This document shows, in pieces, positions 44,001 through 46,700 of a DNA stretch of 64,000 nucleotides. The DNA lies in NCBI GenBank assembly GCA_016169945.1, contig JADLSH010000155.1, positions 2,239,501 to 2,303,500 of the forward strand, in the 5' to 3' direction. How positions within the stretch are numbered: the stretch's first letter is position 1; each line of letters opens with the position of its first letter. The notes beneath the pieces are model-generated. The model was not told the DNA's origin and searched no databases. It saw only the letters and a program-made list of their open reading frames with translations. This DNA is from Trachythela sp. YZ-2020. Taxonomy: Eukaryota; Cnidaria; Anthozoa; Malacalcyonacea; Clavulariidae. The translations under genes and the position numbers were made by a program.

Positions 44001-44771
44001 ACAAACTCTGAGATGTTTTTTAGTATAAGCCGCAATATTATTTTGACAGTTGTGCTCTATAGTTTGTTCCAAGCTTAGTTTTGCGTTTTCTGTGTTTCAA
44101 AATGAGGGCAATATGAAAGTAAGATGGTGTTTTAAGCATTTATTCCAGTAATTAATATTAAAATATAGTTACTCATACGCGAAGAAATTTCCACACGTAA
44201 AATTAAAAACCTGAAAATTTACGGCAAATTCGACCGCGGTAGTCTAGTCACGTGATCGCTAGCGGTTTGCGGTTTGATGTATTCGTAAAAATACGCCAAC
44301 CTTAAGGTCTCTAATATCTACAGTACGGTTTTACATGCGGAGAGTGCCATTTTCCTGTATCATTGAACGTTATGGTGTCATTTCCGGTGGCATGCATATT
44401 AACCGATTACGGTTTGACTACCGTTTGACATAGCACGTACACTTCTCTATCAAATTTGTTTTTGGCATACAGCTTTCAAAAAAAGGTTCCACGGTGCTCC
44501 CCATCTTCAGGAATGATAATGCAATTAACTAATGGAATTAGCATGCCATAATGGCATTTTTTGCCGCGAAAAACCAGAAAATTCTTAATTTGCTTCAAAA
44601 TTTATACCTAAGCAATTGACGAATCCGGGGCAATTGCGAATAAATAAAAGACTTACCAATGCTGATGTTCTTAAAATGTCTCCATGCACATGCTTTGCCG
44701 TCTTGTGGACACGGTCGTAGTGCATCAAATGTTGGAAAAATTACCAAGAACAGCCCGGCGAAAGTTAACAT
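10750..44771 (-). CDS. Secreted PAN-EGF(x7)-TLDc protein, full gene model (11 to 12 exons)
   Basis: This spans the coding parts listed below. In order: signal peptide (44657-44771), PAN domain (30629-30852), proposed 4-nt microexon (29159-29162), seven cbEGF exons (between 28108 and 23909), TLDc N-half (23115-23372), TLDc C-half with stop (10750-11063). The exon lengths sum to 1785 nt, giving 594 residues and an in-frame stop, and every junction is phase-compatible with GT-AG ends. Known: TLDc proteins such as OXR1, NCOA7 and TLDC2 are mostly intracellular and several bind the V-ATPase. PAN and EGF modules are extracellular, disulphide-rich interaction modules. Inference: a secreted or matrix protein that carries TLDc outside the cell. 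The introns total over 30 kb and are largely transposons. Without the microexon the PAN exon (phase 0 end) cannot join EGF1 (phase 1 start). Transcript data would settle the model; mixing of exons from two genes is the alternative. Confidence 0.75.
11064..12286. other. Intronic sequence with small hairpins
   Basis: Intron of the TLDc gene. A hairpin at 11299-11345 pairs TTAATTACTGTTATGGC with GCCATAGCAGTAATTA. A GGCGAAGCCGAAGGC motif at 11419-11433 matches the loop motif of hairpins elsewhere in the window. A short palindrome GTACGCTAAGCGTAC lies near 11622-11637. No coding signal is seen. Confidence 0.5.
12318..12450. repeat. Subterminal GC-rich repeats, left side
   Basis: Repeated CGCGGTCTGCCCGG-like and CACGCGGTT units in sharply GC-rich sequence, against an AT-rich background. 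They are related by GCGGTT to the inverted array at 19094-19235. The ORF starting here is an artefact of the repeat. Confidence 0.75.
15140..15235 (+). mobile_element. Penelope-like element tail with degenerate hammerhead-like motif
   Basis: CAGACGA at 15151-15157, a 4-bp stem (AGGA/TCCT) and GAAAC at 15170-15174 resemble the hammerhead core CUGANGA-stem II-GAAA, with U to A at the second core base. The next 50 bases (GAAGTTCT, TTTTTCAGGTAGTTTT, CACAACAGTCAACTGCC) recur on the minus strand at 26400-26490. Hammerhead ribozymes are a known feature of Penelope-like retroelement terminal repeats. The motif here is decayed, and the element assignment is inference. Confidence 0.45.
15490..15613 (-). 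pseudogene. Partial PHD-finger exon in nested mobile element
   Basis: After a good acceptor (GAATCTGCAG/GAAAG) the frame encodes [20 protein letters not shown] and ends FYCNRQY before a TAG. The spacing of GCDRC, then H, then ANC, then FYC fits the central and later zinc ligands of a PHD finger (C4HC3). The last ligand expected after FYC is replaced, and the first ligand pair would have to come from an upstream exon that I cannot place. PHD fingers occur as cargo or transposase partners in several eukaryotic DNA transposons. It lies between the TIRs of the nested element, so it is probably transposon-encoded and degenerate. The minus-strand ORF 15342-15608 is a shadow frame. Confidence 0.55.
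15734..15817 (-). CDS. Possible first coding exon of the PHD-bearing transposon gene
   Basis: An ATG at 15817 opens 28 codons ([20 protein letters not shown] and onward) and ends at a strong donor, CACAAG/GTATGT, in phase 0. No recognisable domain is present. It is 120 bp upstream of the PHD-like exon on the same strand, but that exon starts in phase 2, so direct joining does not keep the frame. An additional exon or decay must be assumed. Evidence is the ATG, the consensus donor and the position only. Confidence 0.3.
16394..18440 (+). mobile_element. 5'-truncated CR1/L2-like LINE, reverse transcriptase
   Basis: The upstream part (16394-16918) encodes the region before the reverse transcriptase ([15 protein letters not shown]). 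After a frame break the sequence [16 protein letters not shown] follows in another frame. An intact 377-codon frame at 17110-18243 then carries the RT core: [34 protein letters not shown] and the catalytic FADD near 17566, plus the thumb. A stop and frame changes at 16918-17110 and the lack of an endonuclease make it dead. The 3' end is an untranslated tail closing in (TAA)n at 18416-18438, typical of CR1/L2-type target-primed insertions. It lies in the 12-kb TLDc-gene intron on the opposite strand. Confidence 0.85.
19116..19203. repeat. 22-bp tandem repeat (AACCGCACGCACAGCACCCGCT)x4, subterminal array
   Basis: Four copies of a 22-bp AACCGCACGCA-NN-GCACCCGCT unit, flanked by shorter CCGCAACCGCA units out to 19094 and 19235. 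This is the right subterminal array of the large TIR element. Confidence 0.85.
19560..22567 (+). mobile_element. Decayed CR1-like LINE with endonuclease and reverse transcriptase
   Basis: The APE-type endonuclease is readable in pieces. GFITETWL starts near 19575, then [11 protein letters not shown] near 19677, [10 protein letters not shown] near 19917 and GLSDHNTV near 20078. The RT follows in several frames: [16 protein letters not shown] near 21055, [13 protein letters not shown] near 21600, and the catalytic box reading YVND instead of YVDD near 21690. The thumb follows at 21767-22270. Internal stops, frameshifts and an insertion at about 20345-20620 kill it. The 3' end is an (ATCT)n tail at 22546-22566. 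It lies in the 12-kb TLDc-gene intron, antisense to that gene. Confidence 0.85.
20345..20620. mobile_element. MITE-like insertion splitting the LINE
   Basis: The LINE protein reads up to IYKPHK before 20345 and resumes with PWIDIKL at about 20622. The intervening 275 bp begin with a hairpin (20347-20398) whose arms TTTATCAGAT and ATCTGATAAA surround TAAAACA/TGTTTTA and a GAGGCGCAGCC loop. GTCTTTA and TAAAGAC mark the two edges. It is therefore a later insertion into an already resident LINE. Confidence 0.6.
22568..23114. other. Intronic, nothing recognised
   Basis: Part of the long TLDc-gene intron, between the LINE tail and the donor site at 23114. Only short ORFs, with no repeat ends. Confidence 0.4.
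23115..23372 (-). CDS. TLDc domain, N-terminal half exon
   Basis: Eighty-six codons, phase 1 at both ends. The acceptor is GTATTTAG/ATGGAC and the donor GTGGAG/GTAAGA. The product (about residues 405-491) reads through [46 protein letters not shown] and [12 protein letters not shown], which is the first half of the TLDc fold. The domain is completed by the exon at 10750-11063, more than 12 kb downstream. The in-frame ATG at the exon start is Asp in the spliced product (G plus AT), not a start codon. Neighbours on the 5' side are the EGF exons. Confidence 0.85.
23909..24031 (-). CDS. cbEGF exon 7
   Basis: A 123-nt, phase 1-1 exon encoding one calcium-binding EGF module (about residues 364-405). 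It starts [12 protein letters not shown], carries six Cys, the [10 protein letters not shown] core and GDGKNCT at the end. The D-I-N-E calcium ligands and the Asn and aromatic residues of the consensus are present. Acceptor TCATTTCAG, donor CACAG/GTGTGT. Confidence 0.9.
24144..24216. repeat. Intronic hairpin (hairpin-MITE family member)
   Basis: GTATATGACTGATAGCCGAC pairs with GTCGGCTATCAGCTCATATAC across a GC-rich loop (GGCGCTATCGCG). It lies in the intron between EGF7 and EGF6. Confidence 0.75.
24518..24643 (-). CDS. cbEGF exon 6
   Basis: A 126-nt phase 1-1 exon (about residues 322-364): [24 protein letters not shown], then SGNGNIC. It has all six Cys and the calcium ligands. The usual Gly before Ser-Tyr is Ser. 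It is closest in sequence to EGF3. Acceptor TTTTCACAG, donor CACAG/GTATTA. Confidence 0.9.
24744..24866 (-). CDS. cbEGF exon 5
   Basis: A 123-nt phase 1-1 exon (about residues 281-322): [32 protein letters not shown]. It has six Cys and intact calcium ligands. Close to EGF2, which suggests a block duplication. Acceptor GTTTCAG, donor CATAG/GTATAG. Confidence 0.9.
   Translation of the reverse strand, partial: TLTNVPKGHIHVMEMQTVLTLMVPMTASVRVVTRETETLA
24973..25098 (-). CDS. cbEGF exon 4
   Basis: A 126-nt phase 1-1 exon (about residues 239-281): [33 protein letters not shown]. It has six Cys and intact calcium ligands. Acceptor TTATTTCAG, donor CAGAG/GTATTC. Confidence 0.9.
25414..25539 (-). 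CDS. cbEGF exon 3
   Basis: A 126-nt phase 1-1 exon (about residues 197-239): [33 protein letters not shown]. It has six Cys; the second residue of the D-x-D-E motif is Asn. Near-twin of EGF6. Acceptor TTTTACCAG, donor ACAG/GTATTT. Confidence 0.9.
26240..26312 (-). mobile_element. tRNA-derived SINE head (degenerate)
   Basis: A perfect B box, GGTTCGATTCC, lies on the minus strand at 26253-26263. An A-box-like ACCGGTAAAGCAGT lies upstream near 26288-26301. A cloverleaf is not convincingly closed, so a SINE or decayed tRNA is likelier than a functional tRNA. Confidence 0.45.
26398..26490 (-). mobile_element. Penelope-like element tail, second copy
   Basis: On the minus strand: GAAGGGCCTTC, then CTCGAAACGTGAAGTTCTTA and TTTTTCAGGTAGTTTTGCAC. 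This is the same tail as at 15140-15235. GAAAC and a 5-bp stem II (GAAGG/CCTTC) are present, but the CUGANGA box has decayed further. The short ORFs on both strands here are artefacts. Confidence 0.45.
26923..27045 (-). CDS. cbEGF exon 2
   Basis: A 123-nt phase 1-1 exon (about residues 156-197): [32 protein letters not shown]. It has six Cys and the calcium ligands. As in EGF6 the consensus Gly before Ser-Tyr is Ser. Near-twin of EGF5. Acceptor GTGTTTCAG, donor TACAG/GTATAA. Confidence 0.9.
27986..28108 (-). CDS. cbEGF exon 1
   Basis: A 123-nt phase 1-1 exon (about residues 115-156): [32 protein letters not shown]. It has six Cys and intact calcium ligands. Acceptor ATATTTCAG, donor CACAG/GTACTA. 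The exon needs one nucleotide from the preceding exon, which the PAN exon (ending in phase 0) cannot give. A linker exon is therefore required. Confidence 0.9.
28226..28261. repeat. (CATGC)n microsatellite
   Basis: About seven CATGC units directly adjoining the left edge of the large palindrome. Probably the same pentanucleotide class as the palindrome core. Confidence 0.85.
28262..29119. repeat. 858-bp near-perfect palindrome with AAGGC/ATGGC arrays
   Basis: The sequence from AAGCATAGAATATAACAAAC (28262) is mirrored by the one ending at 29119, with a centre near 28690. Each arm is about 429 bp: some 280 bp of unique sequence, then (AGGCA)n, (AGGCG)n and (TGGCA)n blocks, mirrored as (TGCCT)n and so on. 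Few differences are visible between arms (one ATTGCC variant near 28771). All long ORFs here exist on both strands because of the symmetry and are artefacts. It lies in the gene 1 intron between PAN and EGF1. Confidence 0.9.
29120..30628. other. Intronic, nothing recognised apart from the microexon candidate
   Basis: Intron between PAN and EGF1. Apart from the proposed microexon at 29159-29162 I see no coding or repeat signal. Confidence 0.4.
29159..29162 (-). CDS. Proposed 4-nt microexon (GATG) linking PAN and EGF1
   Basis: The PAN exon ends in phase 0 and EGF1 starts in phase 1, so the linker must be 1 mod 3 long. Between them the clearest donor is at 29158 (GATG/GTAAGT). The nearest AG upstream (ATTCAAAG) leaves an exon of exactly GATG. 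Inserted, it gives Leu-Asp-Asp-Val-Asp-Glu-Cys, a natural cbEGF entry, and makes the whole CDS a multiple of three. Other upstream AGs give a stop or the wrong phase. No transcript was available. Confidence 0.45.
30629..30852 (-). CDS. PAN/apple domain exon
   Basis: A 224-nt exon encoding most of a PAN domain (about residues 39-113): NQALRLSNI, then [29 protein letters not shown] and WVYYEDVL. The Cys pattern, the C-x3-C-x5-C core and the following NCQLNN-like segment match PAN/apple modules, which bind proteins or sugars outside the cell. The acceptor TTTTTTACACAG/GAAACC is in phase 1 and completes GGA with the G from the signal-peptide exon. The donor GTTTTG/GTAAGA is phase 0. The ATG used by the local ORF is internal and not the start. 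Confidence 0.8.
30980..31030 (+). repeat. Repeat-end motif of the Crypton-like/hairpin family, copy 1
   Basis: CTATTACTTTTCCCGCAATC followed by TGATTGGTCCAAAT. The same end occurs at 31620-31670 and 63497-63550 (CTATTGMTTTTCCTGCATTC, TGATTGGTC). It probably marks the terminus of a mobile element. Confidence 0.5.
31727..31921 (+). pseudogene. N-terminal fragment of a Crypton-like (tyrosine recombinase type) protein
   Basis: The first 36 residues ([20 protein letters not shown], then NYDLKIF) resemble the start of the minus-strand ORF at 63690-63941 (EEFLESLIENSTPEKTKKAT, then KYGMKIF). Both recall the N-terminus of KIAA1958/QRICH1/ZMYM-type proteins, whose core derives from Crypton tyrosine recombinases. 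That recognition is from memory of the pattern and is tentative. After KIF the two copies diverge, and no catalytic domain follows. An A9 run at 31795-31803 may have shifted the frame. The ORF is probably a dead remnant. Confidence 0.4.
32013..32109. repeat. 97-bp hairpin, near-perfect stem
   Basis: ACAATTAGTCGCCTCAGGCT at the left pairs with AGCCTGAGGCGACTAATTGT at the right. The stem continues through GTGATTACAAGCCTATAT with one or two mismatches. The loop is CGCCTTCGGCTCAGTG. It shares the terminal CAATTAG/CTAATTG and the GCCGAAGGCG loop motif with other hairpins. Confidence 0.9.
32356..32618 (+). repeat. Left LTR of BEL/Pao element
   Basis: A 263-bp repeat starting TGTTGGGAATTGCG and ending CATTCGCAACA. 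By eye it is identical to 37939-38201 except for one C/T difference. Confidence 0.95.
32622..32638 (+). promoter_or_regulatory. Primer-binding site of BEL/Pao element
   Basis: TGGCACCTCCGAACGGG begins three bases after the left LTR. TGG is the complement of a tRNA 3' CCA end. The priming tRNA was not identified. Confidence 0.75.
32673..33950 (+). CDS. BEL/Pao gag
   Basis: 425 codons. The N-terminal third is charged and helical (coiled-coil-like, residues about 20-130). A capsid-like region of the DUF1759 type ([11 protein letters not shown], then [12 protein letters not shown]) follows at about 145-175. Three zinc knuckles lie near the end, two of them CX2CX4HX4C ([14 protein letters not shown] and [14 protein letters not shown]), followed by a [13 protein letters not shown] variant. 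Gag packages element RNA in virus-like particles. It ends in TAA at 33948-33950, and the protease region continues in the same frame directly after this stop. BEL/Pao elements usually have one gag-pol frame, so this stop is either a mutation or a read-through point. Confidence 0.9.
   Translation: MDGKLKGKLQLLQLNQNKTKSILEKGNVEKIQRHQQILRTIVSAVEGLKIEVEQAKLEDGAEIENVDTWGKELEAKTDEADAEILYIQQFLDEVNAKQETAKRANEEALVAQQREEQLRFEKQQLEQKIALLPNAKPEGTQLIKLPKLKITPFDGTLEKWLSFWNKFEAEVDASNMGAVTKFAYLKELVDPKVCEAIDGLPFTTEGYERAKNILKTEYGNVSEIVNAYIDNIIGLPVITGTKPERIHQFYHTLSYNVQSLESLGKLKECSGLVRSVLNKLKGIKPDLVRGQVGWQSWDFPQLTQALRSWKEIHPIEMTRDEKPPGKPPHFNRSFQSQQETVQNRRCVYCDDAGHKSVMCQVLKSPGERRQKLQEMGLCFNCTGGRHRAAQCRSRTGCQYCKKKHHSSICEQEGVRPAMTGLTAPD
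33951..34481 (+). pseudogene. BEL/Pao pol: aspartic protease region
   Basis: This region is in the gag frame, separated from gag only by the TAA at 33948. The active-site motif [12 protein letters not shown] lies at about 34012-34047, the signature of retropepsin-type aspartic proteases. The frame runs into a nonsense tail after about 34430, where a one-nucleotide change moves the reading to the RT frame. The first GTG at 33972 is not a start; expression would need read-through from gag. Confidence 0.85.
34439..35662 (+). pseudogene. BEL/Pao pol: reverse transcriptase region
   Basis: RT motifs appear in order: [11 protein letters not shown], the [14 protein letters not shown] block with the first catalytic Asp, [13 protein letters not shown], and the YVDDLLSGG catalytic box near 35238. 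It makes cDNA from element RNA. It is offset by one frame from the protease upstream. Around 35600 another single-base change shifts the reading to the next frame, so the last 20 codons are out of family consensus. Both breaks look like one-base deletions or assembly errors, not programmed sites, because no classical slippery heptamer sits in the right phase. Confidence 0.9.
35647..37839 (+). CDS. BEL/Pao pol: RNase H and integrase
   Basis: A 730-codon open frame. The RNase H-like region ([43 protein letters not shown]) lies at about residues 36-140. An integrase zinc region follows (H-x-H around [13 protein letters not shown], then CPGCKKF) at about 325-375. The DDE core is in pieces: [17 protein letters not shown] and an [12 protein letters not shown] segment holding the Glu, with a C-terminal tail region. 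It removes template RNA and inserts cDNA. The ORF stays open to the TGA at 37839, but its natural start lies upstream across a frameshift. The ATG at 35647 is internal to the polyprotein. Confidence 0.9.
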   Translation: MSKELTRNWQKWESQLPCQVDVPRSLASVQEPIDDISLHAFGDASGKGVAATVYAVVSQPTKVSQGLVAAKSRLAKQGLTIPRLELVSAHMAVNLINNVQEALSGFPVSEMHCWLDSTVALYWINGAGEYKQFVGNRVRKIQESEHVTWRHVPTLQNPADLGSRGGLVNKDNMWWSGPEWLNDRAKWPADIVTQASPESQKEATAVKHLFAMEIPDDDDLDDLLTKHTLWRTLRVCAWIARFAGNSRSPKETRTRGPLTTKEIDDQKKFWIRRVQTRSKDKFEEDQLLLNLQPSEDGILECRGRIQGHYPIYIPDTSIYAEKFIQDAHEATLHGGVGLTMARIREHHWIPRLRRLVKRVVNRCPGCKKFQATAVASPPPGLLPRDRTEGTSPFEVIGVDYAGPLTYKMKKNSNKDGKAYLLLYTCSLSRAVHLELLPTLETQDFLRSFKEFIARRGRPRKIYSDNGRTFVGAAKWLQITMRDEKFNDFLARNEILWQFNLSRAPWWGGQFERLVGLVKRALHKTIGRGILTWDELREVILDVEVAINSRPLGYVEDDLQVPTLTPNTLLFTRSNQLPEQKAHHIENVDLRKRAKFLKKCKQALWQRWTKEYVRGLRERHNMKKGSGSCNLSKGEVVIIRGDEKDRNQWKLGIVVELIKGIDGTVRAARLRAGKNHLERAIQHLYPLELSCDREPERPREQLNAGAAVFRPRRDAAVAADLRVKTLLEDEQ
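37930..37938 (+). promoter_or_regulatory. Polypurine tract of BEL/Pao element
   Basis: AGGGGAGTG directly precedes the right LTR, as expected for the plus-strand primer. It is short and contains one T. Confidence 0.55.
37939..38201 (+). repeat. Right LTR of BEL/Pao element
   Basis: 263 bp, one C/T difference from the left LTR, followed by the target duplication AGTA. Confidence 0.95.
39005..39370. mobile_element. Inverted-repeat MITE with AACTCTCATCAAC repeats, split by a SINE
   Basis: The left half (39012-39175) and right half (39255-39368) hold the motif GAGAGTTGATGAGAGT and its complement many times and are broadly inverted relative to each other. GCGTTTGACCGCCAACTCTC on the left is matched by GAGAGTTGGCGATCAAACGC on the right. 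The two halves are separated by a tRNA-like SINE head. Confidence 0.6.
39178..39252 (+). mobile_element. tRNA-derived SINE head
   Basis: The A box TGGCGCAGTCG (39186-39196) and B box AGTTCGATTA (39229-39238) are about 33 bases apart, as in tRNA promoters. The middle GCGCCTTTCACTTCTGAG is anticodon-arm-like. The acceptor stem does not close well and the B box is off consensus, so this is a SINE or decayed tRNA. Confidence 0.6.
39655..40872 (+). mobile_element. 5'-truncated CR1-like LINE fragment
   Basis: The second half of a reverse transcriptase is present. [12 protein letters not shown] starts near 39682, then [20 protein letters not shown] near 39755 and the catalytic GYADDTQLY near 39857. 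After a frameshift near 40100-40220 the thumb continues ([29 protein letters not shown]). The 3' UTR ends in an (ATT)n tail at 40845-40872. There is no endonuclease and no RT start. It lies in the 14-kb intron of gene 1. Confidence 0.85.
40873..41727. other. Intronic, nothing recognised
   Basis: AT-rich intron of gene 1. The segment at 41445-41510 (TTTTCGAGGTGCTGTGAGAA, then TACATGCATG) is distantly repeated at 43275-43390. Confidence 0.4.
41728..42239. mobile_element. hAT-type MITE with 8-bp target duplication
   Basis: Element 41736-42231. The ends CACTGATCTGAAAC and TTTTCAGATCAGTG are inverted, and homology extends through ACTGGATAG-GCATC. Both sides carry ATATAAAC (41728-41735 and 42232-42239). 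The 8-bp duplication indicates a hAT origin. The interior is non-coding and itself partly palindromic (GGCGGCCACATCGG and CCGATATGGCCGCC). Confidence 0.85.
42955..43330. repeat. Diverged duplicate of the region next to exon 1 (copy 1)
   Basis: GTATACGGTTTTACCTG to GACGAATGCCGAGG here matches 44325-44640 in the same order with substitutions and small indels. Shared blocks are ACCGATTACGGTTTGACTAC and AAACCAGAAAATTCTTA. Confidence 0.75.
44325..44640. repeat. Diverged duplicate of the region next to exon 1 (copy 2)
   Basis: Matches 42955-43300. It ends only 16 bp before the donor site of the signal-peptide exon, so the duplication touched intron 1 close to the splice site. Confidence 0.75.
44657..44771 (-). 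CDS. First coding exon: signal peptide of the PAN-EGF-TLDc protein
   Basis: 38 codons plus one base. The sequence starts [20 protein letters not shown], a short hydrophobic signal peptide with likely cleavage near residue 17-18, then [18 protein letters not shown]. The WRHF start and Cys pair belong to the beginning of the PAN domain. The donor ATTG/GTAAGT is strong and phase 1, matching the PAN exon at 30852 across 14 kb. An in-frame ATG lies 24 codons upstream (44843), but starting there would bury the signal peptide, so I prefer 44771. Confidence 0.7.
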
Positions 44772-45194
44772 TTTCGGAAATGAATGCTGAATCCCAAAAT
44801 TGTTCCCCTTGGTGACAAAGTGCTTGTAGGTAGCGTCTTTCACTTCTGTCGCAGGTGTTCAATTTGCCTGCATTATGTGAAGTATGCTTTGCATAATTTT
44901 GTCTCAGTCACAAGGATTATCACCTGCTACGTATGTATTTTTATTTTGTCTTATATTTTAGAATAAAAACAAAAATCTGAATATTACGCGGGAAGTTGGT
45001 AGCACGCTTTCACTTCTTCGACAAAGATTCAATTCCTACAATATGCAGTTGTCTGACAGAATGCTATTTAGGTTGAGTTATAGGTGAATGTCGTGCGTCG
45101 AGGGCAAAAGTCGAGATCGAGGGTAAAAAGTAACCCCATCCCCTCTTATCCCCTCTTCTCCTCAGTCCTCCCCCACAACAGAAAGACGGCCTGA

Positions 45195-46030
45195 TACTCA
45201 GGTTATTGAATAGTTGAAGGTCGTGAAAAATTCATTATTTCGAACTTTTGTAATATCGGTATTTTACATGTAAAAAGTGTTTATGACAACTAATTCGTGT
45301 ATTAATCTAAATAGTGATATTTTGACTCCAAATTTTGAATATTTACTGCTAAATTGCTTTGTTTCAATTTATATATCTAATTGAAAGCGAACTGAAACTT
45401 GTTTTGCGCCAAGCCGCCTGTATACTATTACTGAAAATTGTAGAATATTTTTAAACCCCAATGTGATTGGAGCCAAATTAATCGTCAATATTTATGATAT
45501 TGCATCTGAGGTTGATGCTAAGAAATTAAACTTGCCTTCAAACAATTACCGACCTTAATTTAGACTTAAATCAATATTAGTCGACTGATTGACTGAATCA
45601 TGACTGCTCATCGTGTCTCGAATTGATAACCTTGCATGCTTGTTTGAAGTTATTTCTGAGTTTGCCTTTGGTTGCTTCACGTCCTGAAGTATATACCCAT
45701 AAGCCCAAAGAGTTTAGGAAATTGTCAAACGTCGAGTAGTAGAGGGTAAATGTCGGGGTCGAGGGTGCAAAGTCGAGCATCTGCAAAAATGCGTTATTTC
45801 GTATTATTTCAATGTATTTTACATTTATGAAGTTTTATGACAGTTTATTCGTGTATTAATGGTAGCAATAATTGCATTTTTATTGAAAATTTTAATTTTT
45901 ACAGCCATTGTCTCGTTTCACTTTATCTCATTGAAAGCGAACTCAAATTTCCATTGCGCTAAGCCGTATATACTGTTACTTAAAATTGTTGAATATTAGT
46001 TACAGCCCAATATAATTGGAGACAATCGTA
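45195..46030. repeat. Diverged tandem duplication, about 580-bp period
   Basis: 45200-45480 and 45780-46025 share order and motifs: TTCGTGTATTAAT, CTMATTGAAAGCGAACT, TTGCGCYAAGCCG, and CAATRTRATTGGAG. A TCGAGGGT/GTCGAG phrase precedes both (45095-45130 and 45735-45770). Non-coding, upstream of the gene 1 start. Confidence 0.7.
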
Positions 46031-46700
46031 CGTCGCAGATTGGGCATTCCTTCAAGTACGTTCGACTCTTAGCTAAACATCGCAGGTTTTCTCCGGGTAA
46101 AATGGTATTCTTCTGTAGTAGCGCTGGTCTGCTCTATTGGTGTAGTGTTATTACGGGATTATTTATTAAAATTACACTTTACTCAATAGACTAATGCGTA
46201 ACTTGAAACAAGAGCCGCCAAAATAGAAGCAGGTTATGGTGTAAGTAATTTTCGGGCCCTTTCAGTCAAGCCCTACAACAGTACAATAGTACGACACGCC
46301 CATTTTCGGTGCGTTCTTAACTCGATGAACGTAAAGCTTGGCTCACACGAGTGATCTAGGTAAAGCATAAGCATAAGGAAAGTCAGGAGGTAAAACAAAG
46401 GGAAGCAGTGACGTGTGCAACATAAACGTCGACATAAGCATGAGCACAAGCCTTTAAGCATAAGCTAAGCCGGAACTAAGCCTTCCGCTTTGTCTTTTTA
46501 AGCCCTTGGGGGAAAGTTTTCTTTTGTATTTCTGCTTATGCTTATCTCACTCTTGTGAACCAGGCTTAAGAAGACTCTAAAAAGTGAGGGGCTTAGCTCG
46601 AAATCACATTTAAACGCCACAGTTAAGCCCCGATCTTTGAAATATGTAAACAAGTGACACATTTAAACTCAGCTTATGGCAAATCAAGTTATGATTCATA

